Made by a program: the position numbers and the translations under genes. Shown here in pieces: positions 33,402 through 46,100 of a DNA stretch of 64,000 nucleotides. The stretch's first letter is position 1. Each line of letters starts with the position of its first letter. Where the stretch lies: contig JABMCL010000176.1 in NCBI GenBank assembly GCA_018857735.1, positions 539,501-603,500 on the forward strand, given 5' to 3'. This DNA is from Alviniconcha marisindica (lineage: Eukaryota > Mollusca > Gastropoda > Provannidae). A model generated the notes under the pieces. That model was not told the origin of the DNA, did not search any database, and was given only the letters and a program-made list of their open reading frames with translations.

Positions 33402-33869
33402 TCCACTTGGACATGTTCGAAGCCACCCTGACTTGCAGTTGGGGTCCTAACTGCTTTTCTTTTAATTGTGCCATAAAATAGGATGTATGTGGAATACAAG
33501 CCTAATTGGGATAAGCTATAAGCTATTTCAGTTTTGACCTCTGATTCCCCCTATCTAGGACCAGCACTGAAGAACCCATGTATATATGACATATACAGGA
33601 CTCCCATTAACGCACAAATGTGCGACCCAATTTGGCTGACATACGCACATGTTCTCTCACATAGGTGCTCTGCTCCAAGTCCAGAGTCTGATAATATGAT
33701 CTCATAATGATACTGGGCTGTTATTTTGTTTGACTGGTTCTGAAAAACAACAACAAAAGCAGCATAGTGACACACTAAAGTGTGCATGCGAGGAGCAGGA
33801 GGGTGTTTGCTTGTCCAGCTCTGGAAGTAGTACGGGTGGCCCTGTATCTGACCAGTTTCCATGAACCAT

Positions 33870-34650
33870 TTTCTCCACCATAGTTCAGTTCAGTTCAAGA
33901 TGGTATCTATGCGCTTGGAAAAGCCCATATGCACTCCACCCAGGATGTGAGTTTTCCCAACGTTGCCTTTGAAACAGTTCTGATGTTTGTCTGATTGACA
34001 ATTGCCCCCTCCCGTCCTTTTAAGCAAAATCATCTGGCACTTCCCGCCTCTCAGACATCGATGGTGTGCTGTCCTTGGCTTTATGCCTGCAGGTAATGTT
34101 TCAAGCTCCTCAACACTTCAGATCTTCCCAGAAACAAGCCACTCGTGAGGGTTGCTTTGCCTACCAGTGTTTTTGCGTGGTCATTTCCTCTGCTGACCTA
34201 TCCAAGACTTAGCCCAGTCTGCTTCCCTTTGTGTCTTTCATGGCTTTGTGGAATGGGTTGGGGATTTTCAACCCTACTAAACTCAGTGAAGTATGTTTTG
34301 ACCTGCTCCACCTTCTGTCTGGTTTACATTGTCACTGGTGGGAGGTCTTGCATGAACCTCATGGTCTCAGTAGGTGTGTCCTTGGTGGTTCCAATTAGGA
34401 CTCACATTGCCTCATTCTGTGCACTGTCCAGCTTTAACAGAGTTGTCTGTGCCACTGTTGAGAGGCCTAGTCCATAGTCAGTGACACTGAGCACCACACT
34501 TTGATACAGTAGGAAGAGATGTTGTTCAATACCCTTTGTAACCATTGCCTTCAGGACTGACAGACCTTTCTTGCACTTGAGTGCTGTTGTCTATAGCTTA
34601 TGTCAGCGTTCTGTCAAAGTGGATCCCAAGGTGTCTCAGATGACTTGTTC
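33870..34650 (-). mobile_element. LINE fragment: end of reverse transcriptase ORF and 3' end
   Basis: Minus-strand translation reads SVTDYGLGLSTVAQTTLLKL, DSAQNEAM then (after a TGA) VLIGTTKDTPTETMRFMQDL. This is the YG...LxKLDxxQNxALR...G..TP pattern downstream of RT in LINE elements. Several stops, so dead. The 3' part matches the copy at 18060-18310. Confidence 0.75.
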
Positions 34651-35612
34651 ATTGGACCAGCTCCATCAAGTGTGACTGTTATACATTACCATGGCTTGCT
34701 GTAGTACTTCTGACATTTAGATTCAGTGATGCCGACAGGTGCTGTCCCAAAAATAGCATTATATTTATGATTTATATGTATGTCTGTGTCAGTGTCACAG
34801 TCTGGAAAACTGCATTTGTTACATTCACTGATTGAGAACTTCATAAAATATGAATAAAACATGTGTTAATGCAGTTTATGAATCTGTGTCTGAAAACTGT
34901 CTGAGCATTATTCCTTCAGTAGAGTTCCCTGGAAAAGTCTGACTTGGTTAAGAAATTATATGTGCTGAACCAGGAGAAAGTGTAAAATACTTTAAATAGA
35001 ATACTGAACCAGGAGAAAGTGTAACATGGCAAACTGTGTGATAGAATATATATATATTGTTAGTAGATTCAGTTAACATTGACTGAGTTTATAATATTGT
35101 TAGTAGATTCTGTTAGCACTGACTGAGTATATATAATATATATATATTAGATTCAGTTACTGAGTTAGCACTGACTGAGTCGTTGAGTGAAGCACGTATT
35201 TTGTTGAGACATGGCATTTGCTTGACACAAGTTTGTAAAAGCGTTTTTCAGCCTCAGATTACAAACTGTAAAAGGGAGTTGAGCGTTGCAAAATGCATAC
35301 AGTTATAGCTAAAGAAGAAGACCAAAAGCAGAGATAATGGTTCTAACTACTGGGCACTTGGAAATATGCCGGCGCCAGTCAGTCTGACTATATTGATTTT
35401 TGGCCTGAAGCTGGCAAGTGGCATGCCCTGGTATAGAACTGAATGCTGTGAGAATGGGTAAGACACCCACTGCCGAAGGTTGAATGAATCCAGTGCATCA
35501 GAACACAACACTGCACTGGCCTTGACTTAGTAATACTAATAGCATAGATTCATTGGACTTGGGTGTCTTGCATGTCACTGTGTGTGAACTAAAAAATGTA
35601 ATGCCAATGGCA

Positions 35613-35654
<42 letters not shown>

Positions 35655-35920
35655 TACAGTATGGTACTGGTAGGGGTGAGACGGACAGGGTTGGTTAATC
35701 AGTTGAAACATTGTCTGAAGAAGAAAAACGTCTTCAGTCTACAGACTGCGGAGGGAGGTGGGCGGGTGATGATGACCAGTGTTGAGGACTGTGCAGTGAG
35801 CCATAGCCTATCCAGCGTTATAGTGGGCGGATCAGGGTGTGCATCCATCAACACCCAAAAACATGTTCACAAAGTCACTGTAGCATGTGGCCACCCTTGG
35901 TATCAGTTGTTCAGTACAAC
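34651..35920. other. stathmin first intron, unassigned
   Basis: AT-rich, with short tandem similarities (35030-35170, ATTCAGTTARCACTGACTGAG) and an AC microsatellite at 35616-35651. No gene seen. Confidence 0.5.
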
Positions 35921-35927
35921 TGCAAGG

Positions 35928-36518
35928 GTGAGACCACACCGCTGTGCACAGCCAGTCGGTTCACTTTGCATCAGCCAGTCCTCAGCTGTCAAGGTGACTG
36001 AGCTACTCTGGCTCCTCTTGTTGCTGTTTCCCAAAGGCACAATGCCAGCTGCATCATAATTTTTTTTTTTAGCCGTATCACAGTTTTTCTGCTTATTTGC
36101 GACTTGCTATATGAGATTGAGAAGGTGCCAACGGCAGCCACACACAATATTGACTATGAAATTTTCTTTTTGGTGTAATCGATGCATGCCCAGAGCTGAC
36201 CAGCATAACTTGGATTTTGCATTTACAGAGCCTGCTGTTACTGTTTTCAAATATCCAGATACTTGCTGATTTGGTACAGTCTTTGTTGTGTGTGGGGGGA
36301 TTTGGGGAAAGGAGGCGAAGAGCCACGGTGTGTTCTTTTGTTATTTGTCAACTTTAGATCTGGCCATTATTATTTTTAGGAATAAGCTGGCATTGTGCCT
36401 TTGGAAACTGCAAGAAGGATTGAGAAGAGCCAGAGCAGCTCAGTCACCTTGACAGCTGAGAGGGACTGGCTGATGCAGAGCAAGGCTGGCTGTGCCATGT
36501 GCGCAGTGGTGTGACCTT
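35928..36518. repeat. long inverted repeat (arms about 125 bp, spacer 334 bp)
   Basis: The left arm 35928-36050 contains CTCAGCTGTCAAGGTGACTG and AAAGGCACAATGCCAGCT. The right arm 36385-36518 is its imperfect reverse complement (AGCTGGCATTGTGCCTTTGG ... CAGTCACCTTGACAGCTGAG). It could be a MITE with long inverted ends or a hairpin-forming transcript segment. Confidence 0.8.
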
Positions 36519-36829
36519 ACTGAATGCTTCCTGAATGATTCATCAACTGACAAAGATCAGCTGAACCTGGATGCAGACAACTGTACTGTTGCTGGTGTGG
36601 CTGCCTTATTGTTGCAGTGTTAGTATTACTCATGTTACTGGATTAGTGGCTGGTGTTTGTTGCCATGGACACAAAGGGATAACTGCTTGGCTCAGCCTCT
36701 GGCCTCAGGCAAATGGATACACCTCACCCCTTCTGCATTTTTACCCCCATACTTTGCAACAAATTTTACAATAAACTGATGACTGAAATTGTATTTGTTT
36801 CTGTTTGATGTTAGTATAAGTACTATAGG

Positions 36830-36837
<8 letters not shown>

Positions 36838-36925
<88 letters not shown>
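36838..36925. repeat. CT microsatellite with short CA tail
   Basis: (CT)n with two CC interruptions, followed by (CA)6. Other CT tracts lie at 40132-40191 and 54153-54227. Confidence 0.95.
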
Positions 36926-37589
36926 GCATATTTGTCATTTGCTTGTTTTGTTGAAAATGATGGCCGAAAGTTTAGATTTTTACCTGATAACCAAAATGTC
37001 TTGTAAATCCCCTGAAATAATTTCTCCGTTGCACAACTTACAGTTGTCCAGCTTGTTTGTCTGAGTGACACTCAAGTTAAATTGTGGTCCCCATCATATT
37101 AATAATTACATAGTGTGAAGCAACTGATCAATGGACCAAATTTAAAGTTGCTCCCCACCCCCCTTTATTTTTTTAATATTTTTTTTAAGAGCATTGGAGT
37201 TTGAATGAGTCCTGCACATTAAATTCAAATATACTGTGATAGTTATTGTGTTGCTTTAATCTTTTAGAACTTTTTGTTACTGCTGTGTGTTTTGTTTCTG
37301 TGTTTTTGTTTTGTTTGTTGTTGTTTTTATTTATTTTATTATAATTATTCATTTAGGTTGTTTCTTGCAACCATGGATTTTCCAACTCAAAGTGTCTGGT
37401 GGTGTTACTTTGGGGCTAACAGTGTAACCTGAGACAACATTGGAACCCTACTCTTTATCTCACTGCACAGTGTAACATTGGTAAGAATGGGGGCCTTACT
37501 GTAAAACTTGTACCCCATAATGTAATGATGGTAAGACCTGGCTCACTTACTGTAAGACGAGGACCCCTAACTGCAACACAATAAGACTG

Positions 37590-37960
37590 GGACCCCTCCT
37601 GTAACTAAGACTGGTATTACTGTACAGTATTAATGGGAAGACTTGGACCTCTTCCTGTAACAAATTCTGGTGTTACTATACAGTATTAATGGGAAGACTT
37701 TGACCCCTTCCTGTGAATAATACTGGTGTTACTATTACAGTATTAATGGGAAGACTTGGCTCCTTCCTGTGAATAATACTGGTATTACAGTATTAATGGG
37801 AAGACTTGGACTCCTTCCTGTGGATAATACTGGTATTACAGTATTAATGGGAAGACTTGGACTCCTTCCTGTAAGCAACACCAGTATTACTATTACAGTA
37901 TTAATGGAAAGACATGGACCCCTTCCTGTAAGACTGCTGCAGCCCCTTACTGTAACACTG
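37590..37960. repeat. degenerate tandem repeat, about 55-65 bp unit
   Basis: Units contain CAGTATTAATGGGAAGACTT then GGACTCCTTCCTGTGAATAA. Looser similarity (GACCCCTTACTGTAACACTG) extends over 37440-38460. No coding sense. Confidence 0.8.
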
Positions 37961-38460
37961 CTGAGGATAAAGTCCTTACAGCAACTAGTGTAAGTGAACC
38001 ACTGATAAGACTGGGTTTCCTTACTGTGCTGCGGTCCTGTACTGTTACAACTAAGTTACATCAACCAGCTGGACTTGGAATAGGTTCCGTTCCACAGCAA
38101 CCCTTGTAAGACTAAGAGTACTCTCTGGGAATTAGCTGTAATTGTAAGCTGTATTAACTGTTACAGTGTATACTCCATGCCCATGGTGTTGCTTCTGGTG
38201 AAGCAGACCATTACTGTGACTGCGAGAGAATCCCTTATTCAGGCACTGTAACGCTGGTAAGACTGGACCCCTTTTGGTGAGACTGGGTCCCATGCTCAGT
38301 AACACTGGTGAGAATGGAATGCCTTACTGATTGTAACACTAGTGATGGTATATTGCTACAGCTGGAACCCTTTGTAGTTTGTGCAGTGAGATTGGGACCC
38401 CTTGTTCATTGTAACTTTGTTGACGCTGGAACCCTGTATTCATTGTAACCTTGCTCTTTC

Positions 38461-39375
38461 AACACACTTTTCATCAGTTCCTTATATATGCGAGTCTGTG
38501 CCTTGGAATCTTTTGTTGTCTACTGTGTAGAAGAATTTGTAGGTGGTTAGGCAGTATCCATAAATATTGTCCTGCAGTGGGGCCCCTTATTCTGTGTAAG
38601 TGTAAGGGTGGTGAGGCTGGGACAGCACTTGGCAGTGTATGGAACATGTTCTCTGGCACAGGCACTGAGCTAGCTGGCAAGGAACTGCAGCAGAATATTG
38701 ATCTGCTGTTTTCCTCCCTCGCCAGCTTCCCTGACTCATTAGCATCACCCCCTTCCCCCGTCTGCCAGTCCTGCACAGGGAAACATCCCTCCCTCCTCCA
38801 TTCGCCACCGGATCAATGGATCAATAACTCAATGATTGGAAAATAGGTCTGTAAGCTGCAAAATTATTTGTATCTTTGTGTTTGAAAGTATTGATTGGTG
38901 TAGCTCAATAAAAAGATGTGTCAATATTTTAGTGGTGGTGACGTGAGCTGGGAATGAATTATTATAATGGTGCTGGGGCTGTGAGTCAGACGTGAGTGTG
39001 TTGCATGAAGGAGGGTACGGTCATCTCAGGTCTTGGCCCGCTCACTCCTACTTTGTTCTGCCCATGGTGGAATTCAGTCCACAGCTCTAAATGAAAAGGT
39101 GAGTGGGCATTGTCATGGTACTCAGACAACCATTCTTTTCTTTTGCAGAACTAACAGGTCTGCCCTGAGTGTGACTGTGCCGCAGAAGAAAATGTTCATA
39201 ATTTAGTCTAGACAGTCTTTGGCCGTCTTGCAGTGGCTGCTAGCGGTGGTGGGGTAGGAGAGAGAGGAGACATAGCCACTGTGCTGGTACTTTTCTCACT
39301 GGGCTACATTTACTGAACATGAGTTGTGTGTGTGGTTTCTCACATTGTCAGTGCTTGACCTTTGTGTGATTTCAG
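38461..39375. other. stathmin intron before the start-codon exon
   Basis: No gene recognised. It holds overlapping short ORFs on both strands (38451-38846) with no homology or splice logic. An acceptor TGTGATTTCAG ends at 39375. Confidence 0.4.
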
Positions 39376-39445
39376 GAACACTTCCCCCATATTTGAGTGA
39401 CTGGTGGAACTGTGTCAGGACGCAGAGGAGAGACAATGTCGGCAG
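39376..39445 (+). CDS. stathmin start-codon exon (5' UTR plus MSA)
   Basis: Acceptor TGATTTCAG at 39375; ATG at 39436 with A at -3; codons ATG TCG GCA G then donor GTAGGA. Joined to the exon at 43078 it gives MSAANKPVEKSG, much like the very short first coding exon of human STMN1. Most of the exon is UTR. Confidence 0.75.
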
Positions 39446-40134
39446 GTAGGAAGAAGACATTTCATCACTGAGGTTTGGCACACGCCGGTGCTAGTGGCAG
39501 CAATTACCAAGCAAATGTGGTCAAAACGTAGCATTGTCTTAGTCTACCGTGTATCCAAATAAAAGTCTAAACACACTGAGTGCTACATAATCTGGCTTGT
39601 CTTAGTTACACAATGTATTCAGATTAAAATTTAAACACTAAGTCAGTAAGTGCTACATAATTGATGGAATTAGCAGAAATGAAAGATTTGGAAACGTTCA
39701 ATTCCAATCTGATGTGCCAAACTGAAACTACAGTACTTTAGGCAGTCAGAATAAAATGTATGGGGGGGTGGGGCGGTTTAATTCAGTAAAATTGTCAACA
39801 TTTCAGAATGTTATATGTTATTAATATATTTGTAGAACTACTGATGAGTGATATGTGTGGTTCTTGGTTTCTTTTTTTACATTTTAAGATATGCAGTGGT
39901 TAGTGAGACTGCACTTGTGATTTGTCTAGAACTTTAGAAGGTGGGGGAATCCCTGCTATCATAACACTATTTTGTAGTTTTCAGGGGTCGCAAATACACA
40001 GAAAAACTGCATTTCTAAAGCAAAGTAAACCCCTCTCACACAGTTGCTCAAACCCCATATGTTTACTATGCACAGGAAAGTCCAGATCTGTAACTGTAAG
40101 ACAGAATGTATTTTAATCAAAGGCTTTAAGCTCG

Positions 40135-40194
<60 letters not shown>

Positions 40195-43100
40195 GGTGGG
40201 GTCTGAAGTCGATTGTTAGAACATATCAACTTTGAATTTGACAGCTGCCAGGCTAGCATGGATGACATCAAATGAGGTCAGCGGTAGTTCACTGTCTATG
40301 TCAGTTTTGGTCGCATTACTGGTTTTGTGCCATTCATCTGCATGTGAGGCAGACCACATTTTGCAGCATGTCACAAAAGACAACACAGAAAACTGTCTTT
40401 TTTCTTTCTTTCTTTTTTATAGTCGAGAAGATAGTTCTAAACCGGTTACTTCCACTAGCGCTGAGCCGGTTGACAAGAGGCCACCTACTGGAGAATTTAA
40501 ATAAACCAGCCAGGAATCTGCCAGTATCAGAGAACGGCTGAGATCTAAGCAGATACCAGTGAAAAATGTTGATGGCCATGGAGGGTTCCAGGCAGAGGAT
40601 ATGGAAAGTTATGCTTGGGCTTGCGCAGAATTCTGCAGTAGGTGCGAGAGGCAAACAATCACTGTCAGTATGTTTAGCGTCATGTTTGGTTGTTGTTGTT
40701 TTCCAAGACAGCATTTGCTGTATACATGCAATTTCTAACTCTAAGAAGTGTTTGCTACCCCTGAACTTTCCCCTGAATTTGTAGAACACTGCCAACCAGG
40801 GATCGTTTGTATTTGGCTCCTAAATCTAAGTTTTACTACTTACACTTTACAGGTATTACTGATGTTAGTTTTGTTATGCTTTAAACTAGCTAAACATTTC
40901 TCATTTATCTGGATATTATTTCATATTATCTACATGTTTGTTCCAGTAATTATATAATCTTTCAACTTATCCAAGTGGTAACTATTCCATGAATAACCAT
41001 GGAACTTTTGGCAGAAATATGCAATTTAAGTTGTTTCTAGGTTGGGGGGGAGCTGAGATTGTGTCAGAGGAAACCTTTGTGTTGGTGGTGTATTGATCTG
41101 ACTGGGTGCAGCTAGTGTGCCATGTGTAGGGTAAGTGCTGGTGCCATCAGCCTGACCAGTTGACACAAGATGTGAGTCACCCGCCACTCAGCCATTGATC
41201 CCATGCTTGTGCCCACAGCTCTGCTACTATCTTTGGCCTTGGGGATAAAGATGATTTTTTTAAATGTATTTAAAAGAGTTGGGGGAGGGAGGGGGGAGCC
41301 TCTTTTCTACAGTGAGCACTATGATTAGGAGGAAGGCCTCAGTGGCCAGTTTTGTGAGTGTATTTTTCTGTATTAAACATGGATGACTAAGTGACATTTT
41401 TGTTCTTTCTAAATGCTGCGTGGACAGTGTGCAATTGGTTCACGTTTTTGTGTATGCGTGAAAGCCGTTCACAGAAACCTCGCAAAGTCCACCCCAATCA
41501 GAGCAAATATGATGCGATGGTGGTGTGGAAGGGAAAAGGTAACTCGGTGGCAACATTCTGTGTCTTGCTTTGGATTCATTGTCTTACAACTCACAAACCT
41601 GTGCCGTTTTACCCTACCCTTGCATACGTTGTTATCTGCATCATATTCTTGTCCTTTTCTCCTGAGATTTTGATTTCCTGTTGATTTTTGTAAGCATCAT
41701 TACATGTGTGTCACACGTTTGTGCCTGTTTTCTTTTTACTCTGTTCAGCGATGGTGTGTGCAGTAGCGGTGATGCTGGTAGGACTTGGATGCTTTTGTGT
41801 CAGTACTGTTGTTGTGAAGAGACTGACAGCCAGGTTTTTCCCTCTGGCTTTTTGTTTGCATTTGGACTTTGCTGCTCTTTTTCTTTCTTATTCAATGCAG
41901 CAGCTGTTGTTTGAGAAGGAAATAAAAGGCACAACTGCATGCAGAAAGTGAGAAAGAAGCTTTGGTTTTAACAGCAGAGCTAGTGGAATGCTTCAACATA
42001 AGGGTCATTTTCTGCTTTTTGCTGCTTCCTTTTTACCCCCCCCCCCCCCCCCCCCCCCCCCCCCATTGCAGATATATTGCTATCAGATAATGTGAATTAA
42101 TAAGAACTGCTGAAATGTGCAAGAAGACTGCTGTATGCACAGTACAAAACTACCACTTGATCAGGAAGCTGAGTGCTTTGTTGCCTTGGTATTTAAATTC
42201 ATTGTTCCCCCCCCCCCCGGCCTTTTCACTCTTTTTGTTTCAGGCTTCTATATATCTGTTTACTATTTCTCATCAGAATAATAAATGTCGCTTTGTGTTT
42301 GTACTGTGAGTGTGATGAAATTCTGATTGAAAAAAAATGATGTAAAACTCCCCACATCAGCACATGCATGTTTGCTTGTCAGTGTATGTGTGGTTGTCAG
42401 TTTTCATACGCATGAATGACTGAACAAGATTGATTTACAGGGAAATGGATGGAGAGGGGTATTCATGTTGCTTATTATACTTGCCATAATTTTGATCCAA
42501 TACTTACAAGCAAAACAACAGACCTGTGTGAAAATGCATGTGCACACTAAACACACATACAGTGTATTATTGTTTTGATGAAAAAATTACCATTGGGCTT
42601 TAGATGTAAAGTTTCTTCTGAGTCTTTCAGCTAAGTTCCATGTTTTTTTTGTGTGTGTGTGTGTGTAATTTTTGTCCATTGTTATAAGTGCCAGTTGTAA
42701 ATGCAAAGCTGATGTGTACGTTCCTTTAGTTATTAAAAATGCTGCACAAGTAACATGTATCAATGTAACATGATGTGCATGCACAAAGTATGTTGTTTAG
42801 TACATGCATGCAACACTTTTTTGTGGTTGGAAACTAAAGAAAAAAGTAAACTGATCCGCTTTATCATAGCTTGTGATATATATATTCTCTTGGTCTCACT
42901 TTTGGTGGTCCTGTAAGTGTAATGTGCTGTTCTTTGCTAGGTACTTATAAATTGGGTAGGTAGCTGAGTAATAGAGAAGTCAACTTGTACTAGTTGGTTG
43001 AATGGTCCCAGTGACTGCTGTCTATGTTGTACATGTACTGTACAAGTTGTACAGTCACTGCGTGGACTGCTGTGCAGCCAACAAGCCTGTTGAGAAGTCA

Positions 43101-46100
43101 GGCAGCCTGGCCTTTGAGGTGATCTTGAAGCCAGCCGCCAACAACAGCCCCCTGCGGCCCGTGTCCCCACCCAAGATCAAGCGCCTGACGCTCTCTGAGG
43201 AAGACATCAAAAATAAGCTGCAGAAAGCTGAGGAAAGGAGACAGGTTAGTGATGAGGAAAGGAGACAGGTTAGTGATGAGGAAAGGAGACAGGTTAGTGG
43301 TGAGGAAAGGAGACAGGTTAGTGGTGAGGAAACGAGACGGGTTAGCGATGAGGAAACAAGACAGTGGTGAGGAAAGGAGACAGTGATGAGGATAGGAGAC
43401 AGTGACAAGGAAACGAGATAGTGACGAGGATAAGAGACGGTGACGAGGAAACGAGATAGTGACGAGGATAAGAGACGGTGACAAGGATAGGAGATGGTAA
43501 TGAAAAAAGGAGACAGGATAGTGATGAGAATAGGAGATGGAGAGGGTTAGTGATGAAGGAAGGAGACAGGTTAGTGACAAGGAAAGGAGACAGGTTTGTG
43601 ATAAAGGAAGGAGACAGGTTAGTGATGAGGAAAGGAGACTGGTTAGTGATGAAGGAAAGAGACAGGTTAGTGACGAGGAAAGGAGACGGGTTAGTGACAG
43701 CACAGTATGAACGAAAGCAGAGGAGATAAAGTAGACAGTCTGCCTGTCTTGTAGTACTGGCAGGTAAATAACCCGACAACAGGCTGTCGGGCCTAGAGGT
43801 GATGGTTAATAGTTTTATTTGTCCTGTCATACTGGCCTGTAACTAGTGTAAGTAACAGGCTGTCGGGCCTAGAGGTGATGGTTAATAGTTTTATTTGTCC
43901 TGTCATACTGGCCTGTAACTAACAGGCTGTCGGGCCTAGAGGTGATGGTTAATAGTTTTATTTGTCCTGTCATACTGGCCTGTAACTAGTGTAAGTAACA
44001 GGCTGTCGGGCCTAGAGGTGATGGTTAATAGTTTTATTTGTCCTGTCATACTGGCCTGTAACTAGTGTAAGTAACAGGCTGTCGGGCCTAGAGGTGATGG
44101 TTAATAGTTTTATTTGTCCTGTCATACTGGCCTGTAAGTAACAGGCTGTCGGGCCTAGAGGTGATGGAGTAGATGGCCGTGCAGGTCTTGTAACACTGAC
44201 CAGTAACTGACGGGTAACAGGCAGTAGAGGTGATGGAGTAGATGGCCGTGCGGATCTTGTAACAATGATAGAGCAGATTGCTGTGCGGGTCTTGTAACAC
44301 TGACCAGTAACTAACAGGTAGTAGAAGTGATGAAAGACAGTCGTATGCCATGAGCAATACTAGTAAATTACGGGGCTTGTAAGTATTTCCTTTGCTTTTG
44401 TTTTCATAGTTTTAGTTAGCTATGCTGTTTGATGTTTTGCATTCTTCTGACAATGACTGGCTACCTCCCCCCCTCGCCCCCTTCCCCAGGTAGGATGGGA
44501 TGCGTTGTGACAGGCTGGTGGTTGTGTGTGCAGTCTCTGGAGGCGCAGCGTCTGGAGCAGCTGGCCCGGGAGCGGGAGAAGGCCCAGGAGGTGGTAGCCA
44601 AGGCCCAGCAAGAGAGCCTCAAGTTCTCCAAGGCCACCAAGGAGAAGCTGCGCCGCTCCATGGAGCTGAACAAGGAGAACCGGGAGGCCCAGATCAAGGC
44701 CTTGCAGGAGAGGCTGCGTGAACATGTAGGTCTTTCCTGTCTGGCTCTAGTCCCTGTAGAGTGTGCCCTGTGCTGGTCTGCAGTGTGGTCTACCTTGTTT
44801 TGCACAGTGGTGGTGTTGTTGCAATCAGTTCTGTGGAGAAAGGATGGCGTGGTTGCATTTTGCCTTGTTTTGTACACATATTTTGTTGCTGTCAGTGCTT
44901 GCGTAACTTTGTCATAGTGTATGTAATGGTATCTGGATTAGGCTGACAAAGACGGAATGCCCAGAGCTGTCTGACGGTCGGTTCGGCACTCAGCGGGTGA
45001 CCTGTCCGATAAATACCTAGAGTGCCAGGAACCACAGAAACTGGCCCAGCTCAGTCCTTGCCCTTGGCATTGTGGAACTCCTGTCACTGATAGGATGGGC
45101 ACTTCACCTACTCCATTGTGTCATTACCCATTCAGAGCAATACTTACTGCCTGTCTGTTTAGATAATGTGTTGCTGTCACAGTATTAGTTTCTGTGTGTG
45201 TGTGTGTGTGTTGTACAAGATCTGAAATTTTTCTGTCACCATAACTCCAGTCTTTGATATCTTGCCTATGATTTTTAAGTTCCATAGGTTAGTTGATTTT
45301 GACTAAACTAGCTTGCAAACAAACTTTAAATTAGAACTGTTCTTCCATTATAGTTAAATAATTATTTTACAGTTTGTTAATTTACGTTCCAGTACATTTG
45401 CTACCACATAATCAGTTCCCCATATCTGCACAAACTCTTCCCACTTCCAACTTGAACTTTCTACACACTTGCACAGTAAACCTCAGTGATTTTGGACACT
45501 GCTACAGCAGACATTGTTATTCTGTGGTCGTGAAATTGCTGAACACTGATACTCACCATTTATCTGGAAATCCCATGCTCCAGATCTGGAAATCAAAATT
45601 AGGTATCAAGTTATATTAATTATTACACAAAACATGCCCGCGCAACAGTCTGGATGAAGTAGATACCTGTTTGTTGTTGTTGCCTTCTGAAACTAAAAGT
45701 AACTGCTCTAGATCATTTGCTTATTGCTCACCATTAGCTACAAGATAATCTACACATACGTAGTGCATCAACAGTCTTCTGGTTCAGCTACAAGATAATT
45801 TACACATAGTGCATCAACAGTCTTCTGGTGCTCACGTCACGCTGCAAGATAATCTACACATACATACTGTATCAACAGTCTTGGTGCTTACTGCCAGCTA
45901 CAAGATAATCTACGCATACATACTGCATCAACAGTCTTGGTGCTCACTGTCAGCTACAAGATAATCTACACATACATAGTGCATCAACAGTTCTGGTTCA
46001 CCTACAAGATAACCTACACATACAGAGTACATCAACAGTCTTTTGGTGCTCACCTTCACCTGCAAGATAATCTACACATACAGAGTGCATCAACTGTCTC

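Noticed and set aside
43342..43830. Minus-strand Leu/Ser-rich ORFs over the stathmin donor array
   Set aside because: Antisense of a 24-bp repeat. Open only because of the unit composition.
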